Source of the DNA: Nitrosopumilaceae archaeon
GTDB taxonomy: Archaea; Thermoproteota; Nitrososphaeria; Nitrososphaerales; Nitrosopumilaceae
Direction: 5' to 3'
DNA: 47,413 nt
Assembly (NCBI GenBank): GCA_024644385.1
Contig: JAHELB010000008.1
Location: 1-47,413, forward strand
The notes beneath the pieces were generated by a model that saw only the letters and a program-made list of their open reading frames with translations, had not been told where the DNA came from and did no database searches. Each line of letters begins with the position of its first letter. The stretch's first letter is position 1. Of the stretch, positions 40,901 to 47,413 are shown in pieces. Position numbers and translations under genes: made by a program.

Positions 40901-41062
40901 CTAAAATTTTATAATTTTAAAGGCAGTTAAATGATTTTTAGAATATCATAAATGAAAATAAACTGAGATTTGAAATTATTTTTTTAAAAATTATCTAGCT
41001 TGCTTGTTTTGATTTTTCTAATAGAATACTTGCTTCATAATATTTAGAATTTTAAAAGTTTT

Positions 41063-41515
41063 TTACTTAATAACTAAAACGGGTATTTTTGCTCGGTGTA
41101 CAACATAGTACGATACACTACCGAGGATTAATTCATCTGCTCGTCCCCTTCCTGTCATTCCAATCACAATAATATCAAAATCTTTGTTTTCAGCAAACTT
41201 TACTATTTTATATCCAGGAGTTCCTTGTGCTACAATTCCCTCAAAGACGATATTGTGTTGTTGACATTCCATATTTGCCTCCCCCATCATTACATTGGCT
41301 TCTGCTAATTGTTTTACCTCAAATCCCTTTTCTTCTAAGGAGGAAAGTGGTTTTAGTATATCAAAAAAAGAATCATTTTCTGGTTCTGAGTGTATTACAT
41401 AGATTCCGGTAATGGGGGAGTTTGTTAATTTTGCCAAAAAAATGGCATCAGCTAAGGCTCTTTTGGAATTAGGAGATCCATCAAGTGGTACAAGAATTTT
41501 CTTTATTTTATTCAT
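41063..41515 (-). CDS. Universal stress protein (UspA family) 1
   Basis: A 150-residue single Usp domain. N-terminal KILVPLDGSPNSKRALADAI with the D at the nucleotide pocket; C-terminal IVIGMTGRGRADELILGSVS matches G-2x-G-9x-G-S, the ATP-binding form. Cytosolic. Not adjacent to the second Usp gene at 43361. Confidence 0.93.
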   Translation of the reverse strand: MNKIKKILVPLDGSPNSKRALADAIFLAKLTNSPITGIYVIHSEPENDSFFDILKPLSSLEEKGFEVKQLAEANVMMGEANMECQQHNIVFEGIVAQGTPGYKIVKFAENKDFDIIVIGMTGRGRADELILGSVSYYVVHRAKIPVLVIK

Positions 41516-41643
41516 TTTGTACTTCCGTTATTTTATCGATACTTTGTTTAAACTTCAGGATTATTATCATTTATGAAATTACCTTAAAATCAACCGTGAA
41601 AACCGTAAATACAATTTATCTAGAAAAAAATATCCTCTAATTT

Positions 41644-41814
41644 ATGAGAAAAGATACTCTTTCTTTAGTAGAGGATGTTAAGACGTACTCAAAAGGTCTG
41701 ATATTGTCTATCGAAGAGGGAAAAATTCAAGAATCTATGAATTACGTAAAAAAAATGAGAGATCACTTGACAAAGGTACAAGAGTACCTTGAAATGAAAA
41801 AATCCATATCTTAG
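41644..41814 (+). CDS. Small helical protein (56 aa)
   Basis: ATG-initiated 56-codon frame. The product is one long amphipathic helix or hairpin: LSLVEDVKTYSKGLILSIEE and QESMNYVKKMRDHLTKVQEY. TATA-like AATACAATTTAT lies about 30 bases upstream. No homologue recognised; codon use fits the genome. Confidence 0.6.
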   Translation: MRKDTLSLVEDVKTYSKGLILSIEEGKIQESMNYVKKMRDHLTKVQEYLEMKKSIS

Positions 41815-41983
41815 ATGAGGTTTTTCAAAAAGAACCTTATGTAATAAAGTAATTTCTCCAATTGAATTTTATAACTTGAAATAAATTTAAAACAAAAATG
41901 ATTTATCCCAAATCGATTAATTCAGAAATCATTATTGATAATTGATTTTGGGGTTTAACTATATGAAAAATTAAGAAAATTAA

Positions 41984-42814
41984 ATGGATGTTAGATTATC
42001 AGGTGCAATTTTATTTTTCTTATTAGCGTCAAGTATTGCAGTCCCCGTGTATGCACAATCCATTTATCGTGTCAACATGCCCACTGGGTCTGCTGATCCT
42101 GCTGCTCCATTTCATTGGCAAACTGTAAAAGGTGGAGACACTAGCGGGAAAATACAGATTATTGTAAATGACTCTATTGAATGGAAAAATGGTGACACTG
42201 TTCCACATACTGTAACATCTGGAGCACCAGATACCAAATCCGATGGAAAATTTGATAGCGGTCCCCTTGATCCTGGTCAATCTTTTACTTTTCAATTTTC
42301 TAAAATTGGAGATTATCCATTTTATTGTACAATTCATCCTTGGAGAATAGGTTTGGTGACGGTAACATCAGGATTATCTGTGTTGCCTAAAGTTGGTGCT
42401 AATTTTGGAGATGGAAAAACTACATTTGATTTAGAATACAAATTTAATAGAATTATAAATACTGCAAGTATTGATGAAAGTACCAAATCGATTTTACTTG
42501 AATTAAAGGGAAACACAAAAAATGAGGATAACACATTAACTTTGTTACTTCCTTATCCTTTGATAAGTGGAATTTCTTCAGTTTCTATTGATGGATCCAT
42601 AACCGAAAATTATACTCAAAAGTTTGAAGATGAAATTACAACGCTGACTATAAAGGAAATTCCTCCTTATGCAGAATCCATCAAGTTAACTGGAACTACC
42701 ATAATTCCAGAATTTGCAGAATTTGTTTTTGTGATATTAGGGACATCTTTTATCGGAATTATAATTACCACAAGAGGAAAAATATATTCAAAAAGAAATC
42801 TGTTTAATCATTGA
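41984..42814 (+). CDS. Exported cupredoxin (plastocyanin-like) with PEF-type anchor
   Basis: A 276-residue secreted protein. Signal peptide about 1-25 (cleavage near AQS). The cupredoxin domain (about 30-130) has copper ligands H75 (VPHTVTSG), C115 and H118 (FYCTIHPW). The position two residues after the PW is R121 where most plastocyanin-like proteins have the axial Met. A second beta-rich region (about 135-235) follows. The C-terminal IPEFAEFVF, hydrophobic helix and RGKIYSKR tail resemble PEF(G)-CTERM sorting signals of this phylum. Electron transfer outside the cell is probable. Confidence 0.88.
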   Translation: MDVRLSGAILFFLLASSIAVPVYAQSIYRVNMPTGSADPAAPFHWQTVKGGDTSGKIQIIVNDSIEWKNGDTVPHTVTSGAPDTKSDGKFDSGPLDPGQSFTFQFSKIGDYPFYCTIHPWRIGLVTVTSGLSVLPKVGANFGDGKTTFDLEYKFNRIINTASIDESTKSILLELKGNTKNEDNTLTLLLPYPLISGISSVSIDGSITENYTQKFEDEITTLTIKEIPPYAESIKLTGTTIIPEFAEFVFVILGTSFIGIIITTRGKIYSKRNLFNH

Positions 42815-42915
42815 TTAAGTTATAAAAAAACAAGCATTTTCTTTTGGAATTTGACTTTTGTATTGGGAGACATCAACAAAACTTTTTACTTTGATCAGTT
42901 TTTTGGGATTATCTC

Positions 42916-43296
42916 TTGAAACACCGCTTTTCATCAAATGACATGGAATGGCATCAAACCCTATTGAATGCATTTGAAAATATTTTAAAGATGAAAATAA
43001 AACCGGTTCTTGTATATGATAGAAAACAGTTTTCTAAATACATTTACAAAGGAAAAGTGGGTCCAAGCCAAGTTTGGGCTGAATGCATCAAAGAATGTGG
43101 TTTAATTTGGTTAAATCCTCATTTGTCCTCAGAGCCGAAAGTCGAAAGTGTAAATACGCTTTACCACGAGTGTTTACACATTAAATACCCTCATCTATCG
43201 GAAAAACAAGTAAGAATTTTGGCTGATAAGGTAATTCCTGTTGGTCCTGCAATGGCCACAAAAAAGACCAAATTTGATATTACACATAAAAAATAG
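42916..43296 (+). CDS. Small zincin-like metallopeptidase (HExxH)
   Basis: A 126-residue protein with NTLYHECLHIKYPHLSE: HECLH is the HExxH zinc motif (about residues 84-88), with a further His nine residues on. It is preceded by strands with WAECIKECGLIWLNP. The size and layout resemble SprT/WLM-type or ImmA-like mini zincins. TTG start at 42916; an ATG at 42943 is an alternative. Cytosolic, target unknown. Confidence 0.65.
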   Translation: MKHRFSSNDMEWHQTLLNAFENILKMKIKPVLVYDRKQFSKYIYKGKVGPSQVWAECIKECGLIWLNPHLSSEPKVESVNTLYHECLHIKYPHLSEKQVRILADKVIPVGPAMATKKTKFDITHKK

Positions 43297-43360
43297 TTTT
43301 CTGAACAACCTTTGGGTTTTTAAACAGGGATTAAATATTTGAAAATATTCTACATTAACC

Positions 43361-43807
43361 ATGACCAAAAATATTCTTGTTCCCTATGATTTTACGAATT
43401 TTGGAGATATTGCCTTTAAAAAGGCAATGGAGATCGGGGAAAAATTTGATTCCCAAATAACACTTTTGACAGTTATTGGAAGTGATGTTGATACCTCTGG
43501 AATGAATTATTCTAGTGCTCAAGAAGCTCAAGATGAGGCAGAAAACAAAGCCAAGAACGAATTGACCCAGATAAAAGATTCCAATCAGTACGACAATGTG
43601 GATATTTCTGTGAAAATCGTTCACAATTCATCGGTTATAGATGGAATTTGCGCTTTTGCTGAAAGTAACAATATTGATTTGATTGTGATGGGATCTCATG
43701 GTAGATCTGGATTTAAAAAAGTGGTTTTAGGCAGCGTAGCATCTGGAATTGCTGCAAAAGCTAATTGTCCAGTATTAATAGCTAAACCCCCAAAATTAAA
43801 AATTTAA
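43361..43807 (+). CDS. Universal stress protein (UspA family) 2
   Basis: A 148-residue Usp domain: KNILVPYDFTNFGDIAFKKA, then IVMGSHGRSGFKKVVLGSVA, the ATP-binding G-2x-G-9x-G-S motif. Insert DEAENKAKNELTQ is a charged helix. Single gene. Confidence 0.94.
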   Translation: MTKNILVPYDFTNFGDIAFKKAMEIGEKFDSQITLLTVIGSDVDTSGMNYSSAQEAQDEAENKAKNELTQIKDSNQYDNVDISVKIVHNSSVIDGICAFAESNNIDLIVMGSHGRSGFKKVVLGSVASGIAAKANCPVLIAKPPKLKI

Positions 43808-43896
43808 AATAATTTCTAAACGGAAATAGTATGAAAAATATCTTACTTACAAGAAATTATATTAGTTGAACCAAAAACAAATTGGTGAGACAATTT

Positions 43897-43992
43897 ATGA
43901 AATGCCCTAGCTGCGTAGAAAAGTTAGTCGTAGTCACCTTGAAAGTAGAAGGAACTTCCTTGGTTTGTCCGTTCTGCGAATCCGTTTATTGA
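43897..43992 (+). CDS. Tiny zinc-ribbon protein (31 aa)
   Basis: ATG-initiated frame: MKCPSCVEKLVVVTLKVEG, then LVCPFCESVY. Two CxxC pairs joined by a beta hairpin make a minimal ribbon, similar in size to the one at 18755-18862. Function unknown. Confidence 0.6.
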   Translation: MKCPSCVEKLVVVTLKVEGTSLVCPFCESVY

Positions 43993-44062
43993 TCAATTCT
44001 TCTCAAGATATAATTTCAGAAAGTAGAGGTCTACAATACCCTTATCTCCATAATTTGAGTAA

Positions 44063-44069
44063 CAGGAGG
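44063..44069 (+). promoter_or_regulatory. Shine-Dalgarno site deciding TTG start
   Basis: AGGAGGG a few bases before TTG 44074, one of the strongest SD sequences in the window. It fixes the start of the following small membrane protein although no ATG is in frame. Confidence 0.6.
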
Positions 44070-44073
44070 GTAA

Positions 44074-44298
44074 TTGAACTTGATTATTTTGATATCTTCT
44101 ATTGGCATAATCGTGTTTTTTTCAATATTTAATGAAACGATTTACGCGCAGGAACAAACTATTGATGAATTTTTAGAATGGCCAGATGAAACTAATTATA
44201 ATTCTGTATTTATTAGCATAATAATCATAATTGCCTTTGCAATTATGGCAAATTATCTTTGGAGTAAAAGAAAAGGAAGATCTTACTCTGAAGAATGA
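44074..44298 (+). CDS. Small exported/membrane protein (74 aa)
   Basis: A 74-residue protein with an N-terminal signal-like helix (LIILISSIGIIVFFSIF, possible cleavage after IYAQ), an acidic loop (EQTIDEFLEWPDE), a second helix (VFISIIIIIAFAIMANYLW) and a basic tail (SKRKGRSYSEE). Type I membrane topology is likely. The start is set by AGGAGGG. Unknown function. Confidence 0.7.
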   Translation: MNLIILISSIGIIVFFSIFNETIYAQEQTIDEFLEWPDETNYNSVFISIIIIIAFAIMANYLWSKRKGRSYSEE

Positions 44299-44454
44299 TT
44301 TCAATATTTCTCTAATTTTTTATGAAATCCTTCCCAAAAAATAATTTTAATGTCGCAAATGGGTTTTGAAATTATTTTTTTTATTTGGAAATATTCTTGA
44401 ATACCTTCTTTACTCAAAAGTTTTTTACAGGAGTAATTATGAATAAAGGAATCT

Positions 44455-45267
44455 GTGAAACTCCAAAATATTGCAAAAAAAGGTCTTGAAAATATTCTTT
44501 CACAAGAAACTCCCAATATAGTAGATGTACTTTTTGGAAGAAATGTTGAGAAAATAGTTGATACAGACACACTTATTGATGAAGTACAAAAAAGAGTTAC
44601 AGTATCCATCCAAGTAGGATTTCAATATGAGGGAGTGGCTGAGGATTCTGAAAATTTTTTAAGAAATCACATTCTAAGCAGAATAAAATTAGTTGTCCTT
44701 TATGTGGACCTAGTAGGTTCGACTTCAATAATTTTGAAACTACCAAAGGAAAAACTTTCTCAGGTAATAATCACTTTTGCCCAAGAAATGGGTTATGTTA
44801 TAAAACGGCACGAAGGTTTTGTATTAAAATTTGTAGGTGATGCTGTAATTGGATATTTTATTGATCATGACTCTAAACCTTCAGCTGACAGAGCTGTAAG
44901 TTGTGCTGAATCAATGATTAAAGTTATGAAATTAGGTGTAAATCCAATTTTAAAAAAATATGGTCTTCCAGAATTAAAAATTAAAATTGGGATGGATTAT
45001 GGTGAGGCAACGGTAGTCCTATATGGTGATGATGTAAAAAATTCACATGTTGATTTAATTGGACCCTCTCTTAATATTGGAGCAAAAATTCAAAATTTAG
45101 CAAGTCCTGATCAAATCCTAATTGGGGATAATGTATACACTAGATTGCATGATTCCCTAAAACAATATTTTATAAAATTGGAATTAGACAAACAAACTTG
45201 GAACTACACCTACGGAAACTCTAAAAAAATTTATCCAGTTTATGCCTATGTAGGCAAACAAAATTAA
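44455..45267 (+). CDS. Class III adenylate/guanylate cyclase
   Basis: A 270-residue cytosolic protein. An N-terminal helical segment (1-75) is followed by a class III cyclase domain about 78-265. Metal ligands: D85 in LVVLYVDLVGSTS and D129 in KFVGDAVIGYF. Purine-selecting positions: K125 (LKFVGDA) and D200 (VDLIGPS), the ATP-selective combination. N207 (SLNIGAK) is kept; the transition-state Arg four residues on is K211. GTG 44455 follows an in-frame stop (TGA 44440), so it or a later codon is the start; AAGGA lies just upstream. Makes cAMP if active. Confidence 0.88.
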   Translation: MKLQNIAKKGLENILSQETPNIVDVLFGRNVEKIVDTDTLIDEVQKRVTVSIQVGFQYEGVAEDSENFLRNHILSRIKLVVLYVDLVGSTSIILKLPKEKLSQVIITFAQEMGYVIKRHEGFVLKFVGDAVIGYFIDHDSKPSADRAVSCAESMIKVMKLGVNPILKKYGLPELKIKIGMDYGEATVVLYGDDVKNSHVDLIGPSLNIGAKIQNLASPDQILIGDNVYTRLHDSLKQYFIKLELDKQTWNYTYGNSKKIYPVYAYVGKQN

Positions 45268-45272
45268 TTTTA

Positions 45273-45368
45273 ATGAAAATACTTCAATTACCTAGCAATC
45301 AAAGAAAATTTAGGGATGATTTCAAAGCTGTCAAAGGTTCTACAAATTTTGGTGGGCCCTTGAGGTGA
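45273..45368 (+). CDS. Possible tiny ORF (31 aa)
   Basis: ATG-initiated frame MKILQLPSNQRKFRDDF... ending GGPLR. It overlaps the hairpin at 45359-45377. Basic, no motif. It could be a real microprotein or chance; the region may instead encode an RNA. Confidence 0.25.
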   Translation: MKILQLPSNQRKFRDDFKAVKGSTNFGGPLR

Positions 45369-45377
45369 CTTCTCAAG
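45359..45377 (+). other. Hairpin in intergenic region, possible structured RNA
   Basis: Arms CTTGAG and CTCAAG pair around GTGACTT. Flanking GTGGG (45352) and CCCTCAC (45390) could extend the stem with a bulge. The following CTCAAGTTGGTTAAAGA resembles a tRNA D-arm but no T-arm exists. Could be a small RNA, a terminator relic or chance. Confidence 0.25.
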
Positions 45378-45444
45378 TTGGTTAAAGACCCTCACAAAGT
45401 TAGACATAAAAAAATAAGAAAGAATTACTCAATTAATAAAAGAT

Positions 45445-45603
45445 ATGGGCAAAAAGAAAGCAACAAAAGAAAAATGTTGTATGTGCTGTAAATCAAAAGA
45501 TAACCTACAAGCTAGCATTAATCTCCTCAGTGATCCTGCTTATCTTTGTAGTAAATGTATTTCAAATTATGATAGTTGGAATAAGAAAAAGAATCAAGTC
45601 TAG
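45445..45603 (+). CDS. Small zinc-ribbon protein (52 aa)
   Basis: ATG-initiated 52-codon frame. Basic start MGKKKATKEK, then CCMCCKSKDNLQASINL and YLCSKCISNYDSW: CxxCC and CxxC knuckles about 20 residues apart, a treble-clef or ribbon. Basic tail KKKNQV. Possibly nucleic-acid binding; not recognised by name. Confidence 0.62.
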   Translation: MGKKKATKEKCCMCCKSKDNLQASINLLSDPAYLCSKCISNYDSWNKKKNQV

Positions 45604-45729
45604 TCATGATTGATTTACAAATTAAAAGAAAAAATGATTCACTCAATGACTAAACACATTGAAAAAATGGAGGAGTTGTTGTCTTCAGAATATTGATATT
45701 ATGTTTTTTCTTAAAATAATTGGATTTTA

Positions 45730-47413
45730 ATGACTTCTAATGAATCTATTTCTAAATTAAATCAAGATAAATTATGGAAGTTAAGGATTCTCACTTTTAC
45801 GTCTGGAGCTATTGTAATGGGTCTTGAAATAGTTACAAGCAGAATTCTAACCCCAATTTTTGGGAGTACCATTTACACTTGGGGAAGTCTTATTGGAGTG
45901 ATTTTAAGCGGTTTAAGTTTGGGATATTTGTTGGGAGGGAAAATAGCTGATGACCATCCAAGTTTTGAAAAGATTTGTGGAACTGTTTTTTCAGTTGGTC
46001 TGTTTATTGTTGGGATCCCCTTTTTTGCATCCTACGTTATAGATTTTAGCATTACAGTATTGCCTGTTACCCAATTCACTCCATTGCTTGCAACATTTTT
46101 GTTGTTGATGCTTCCATCTGTCTTGCTGGGATTTGTATCACCATATGTAATCAAGCTAGGAACTAGTACTTTGAAAAGGGTTGGAAACGTATCAGGCAAT
46201 CTTTATTCTGTTGCGACTATAGGAAGTATTTTTGGAACTTTTCTAACAGTGTTTGTTTTAATTCCAAATTTTTCAGTTAACCAAATAATTTTTGGGTTAG
46301 GAATTGTATTAATTGGAAGTTCATTAATCGGACTCAAAAATCTGCCCAAATTAATAGCTGTGGCAGTCTTGATTATTTTGCTTGTTCCATGGACTTCATT
46401 GTCCCTTCATTCATTCCCACATTACGGAACATTGCTATACGAAAAAGAGACTCTCTTTAGCCATCTTGATGTTACCGAATTTGGCGATAAGCGTAGTTTG
46501 TATCTAGACGGTATGCAACACAGTTCAATGAACATCAATGATCCTCTTGATTTGGTGATAGACTATACAGAGTACTTTCATCTTGGAATGATGTTTAATC
46601 CTGATGCGACCAATGTGCTATTTGTTGGTGGAGGGGGGTTTACTGGTCCAAAAAACTTTCTTGCATTATACCCTGATACAAAAATCGATGTAATTGAGAT
46701 TGATTCTGATGTTATCGATGTTGCCAAAAACTACTTTGACCTAAATGAGGACACTAGACTCAACGTATTCAATGATGATGCACGAAAGCATCTTTCTTTA
46801 TTTGAGAAAAAATATGATTTAATTATTCTAGATGCTTATGCATCAACCTATGTTCCCTATCATTTAATGACCCATGAATTCTTCCAAATACTTGAGAAAC
46901 GGCTAGAGCCTGATGGTGTAATAGTTTCTAATCTCTTAGGCTCAATTGAAGGAAGCCGTTCTCAAATAGTCAAATCAGTTTACAAAACCATGAAAGAAAC
47001 CTTTCCTGTAGCATACGTTTTTCCCACAGAATCGCCCCCAACAAATTTTCAAAACATCATGGTTGTTTCATCAAACCAACCGTATGAATTTGACAGACTG
47101 AAACTTTTTGAAATTGCTAAAAACAACCCATCAAACTATCTTGTCGATGAGCTAAGTGTGGAGGATCATTTTTATCAAAAACCAGTTGACGTCTCAACTA
47201 TTCCCATAATTACAGACCAACGAAATCCGCTAGAAGTCATGATAAACCCACTGACTAGTCAGCCATACGTTCAGGAATTACAAGATAAAACCAGAGCGGA
47301 AAATGAAGATCGTGGTGGATTAGTTAATTTTTCGATAGGGTTGTCTCTGGCTTTTTTTGCAGCAATTTGGTTGCTTTATTTCAGAAAAGGAATTTGGCAA
47401 AAACAAAATATAG
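45730..47413 (+). CDS. Spermidine synthase-like protein with N-terminal membrane domain, partial
   Basis: Starts at ATG 45730 and runs open to the window end (561 codons plus one base), so incomplete. The N-terminal about 210 residues have six or seven helices (SGAIVMGLEIVTSRILTPIFG, VILSGLSLGYLLGG, LLMLPSVLLGFVSPYVI). The aminopropyltransferase-like Rossmann domain follows: LYLDGMQHSS, VLFVGGGGFTGPK, VIEIDSDVIDVAKNYF, NDDARKHL, LIILDAYAS. A further helix (SIGLSLAFFAAIWLLYF) is near the visible end. Such 'fused MFS/spermidine synthase' proteins are common, and true polyamine synthesis is uncertain. Confidence 0.85.
   Translation, partial: MTSNESISKLNQDKLWKLRILTFTSGAIVMGLEIVTSRILTPIFGSTIYTWGSLIGVILSGLSLGYLLGGKIADDHPSFEKICGTVFSVGLFIVGIPFFASYVIDFSITVLPVTQFTPLLATFLLLMLPSVLLGFVSPYVIKLGTSTLKRVGNVSGNLYSVATIGSIFGTFLTVFVLIPNFSVNQIIFGLGIVLIGSSLIGLKNLPKLIAVAVLIILLVPWTSLSLHSFPHYGTLLYEKETLFSHLDVTEFGDKRSLYLDGMQHSSMNINDPLDLVIDYTEYFHLGMMFNPDATNVLFVGGGGFTGPKNFLALYPDTKIDVIEIDSDVIDVAKNYFDLNEDTRLNVFNDDARKHLSLFEKKYDLIILDAYASTYVPYHLMTHEFFQILEKRLEPDGVIVSNLLGSIEGSRSQIVKSVYKTMKETFPVAYVFPTESPPTNFQNIMVVSSNQPYEFDRLKLFEIAKNNPSNYLVDELSVEDHFYQKPVDVSTIPIITDQRNPLEVMINPLTSQPYVQELQDKTRAENEDRGGLVNFSIGLSLAFFAAIWLLYFRKGIWQKQNI

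Noticed and set aside
40985-41040. Short coding-looking stretch (YYEASILLEKSKQAS) downstream of UspA 1
   Set aside because: No start codon and an in-frame stop just before it; could be an old gene remnant but not supportable as a feature.
45377-45420. Possible truncated tRNA
   Set aside because: Only a D-arm-like stretch is seen; no anticodon stem, T-arm or acceptor pair.
45634-45696. 20-codon frame starting MIHSMTKHIEK before the spermidine-synthase-like gene
   Set aside because: Too short, no motif, no clear ribosome binding site.
1-47413. CRISPR arrays, insertion sequences, integrase-tRNA junctions
   Set aside because: No regularly spaced repeats, no transposase motifs, and the single tRNA has no duplicated 3' end or adjacent integrase.

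Overview
The window is a stretch of a low-GC (about one third G+C by eye), gene-dense archaeal chromosome, most likely an ammonia-oxidising member of the Nitrososphaerota (Thaumarchaeota), Nitrosopumilus/Nitrosarchaeum-like. The evidence is an archaeal rpoN - enolase - uS2 - MEMO - mevalonate kinase - isopentenyl phosphate kinase - IPP isomerase - prenyl synthase cluster, archaeal GluRS, a translin-family protein, UPF0147, a PEF-type membrane-anchored cupredoxin, many one-domain receivers and tiny zinc-ribbon proteins, TATA-box/leaderless promoters, and frequent TTG/GTG starts. The genus is inference.

Layout. 1-1.1 kb: the start of an NAD(P)HX-epimerase-like gene leaving the window, and a secreted coiled-coil protein. 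1.3-8.3 kb: translin, tRNA-Leu(GAG), then a tightly overlapping housekeeping operon that ends with the last steps of archaeal isoprenoid synthesis (MVK, IPK, IDI, GGPPS). 8.5-14.8 kb: GluRS, FAH-family hydrolase, GNAT, Rieske protein, UPF0147, DOT1-like methyltransferase, several tiny ORFs and Hsp20. 15.0-23.5 kb: a signalling island with two paralogous winged-helix regulators, each divergent from a signalling gene, an eight-helix membrane protein, a HEAT-like protein, a DMT transporter, two stand-alone receivers, an RHH/zinc-ribbon gene pair, and a periplasmic binding protein/histidine kinase operon. A shared palindrome-like element (about TTCCCACNNTTGGNA) recurs in its intergenic regions. 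23.6-29.8 kb: aminotransferase and a three-gene cation operon (CNNM/CorC-like, CorA-like, Kv-like channel). 29.8-31.6 kb: SHOCT protein, small membrane protein and two tandem left-handed beta-helix proteins. 31.7-39.8 kb: the most unusual part, three gamma-glutamyltransferase-like Ntn hydrolases, an ATP-grasp ligase fused to a degenerate M20 peptidase domain, and an N-formylglutamate-amidohydrolase-like enzyme. 39.9-47.4 kb: second CNNM-like protein, two UspA proteins, a cupredoxin lacking the axial Met, a small zincin, tiny zinc ribbons, a class III nucleotidyl cyclase, and a spermidine-synthase-like membrane protein cut by the window end.

How they work together. The 2-8 kb block couples central metabolism and translation to lipid precursor synthesis. 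The 15-23 kb block looks like a self-contained sensory network: binding protein and Cache kinase outside, receivers and winged-helix regulators inside, with a common operator candidate. The 31.7-39.8 kb block has an amide-bond-forming enzyme beside four putative amide-cleaving or acyl-transferring enzymes in a lineage without peptidoglycan, so I infer a cytosolic pathway that builds and trims an unidentified gamma-glutamyl- or peptide-like metabolite. No CRISPR array, insertion sequence, rRNA or integrated virus was seen, and no stretch over about 300 bases is empty once the tiny ORFs are counted.
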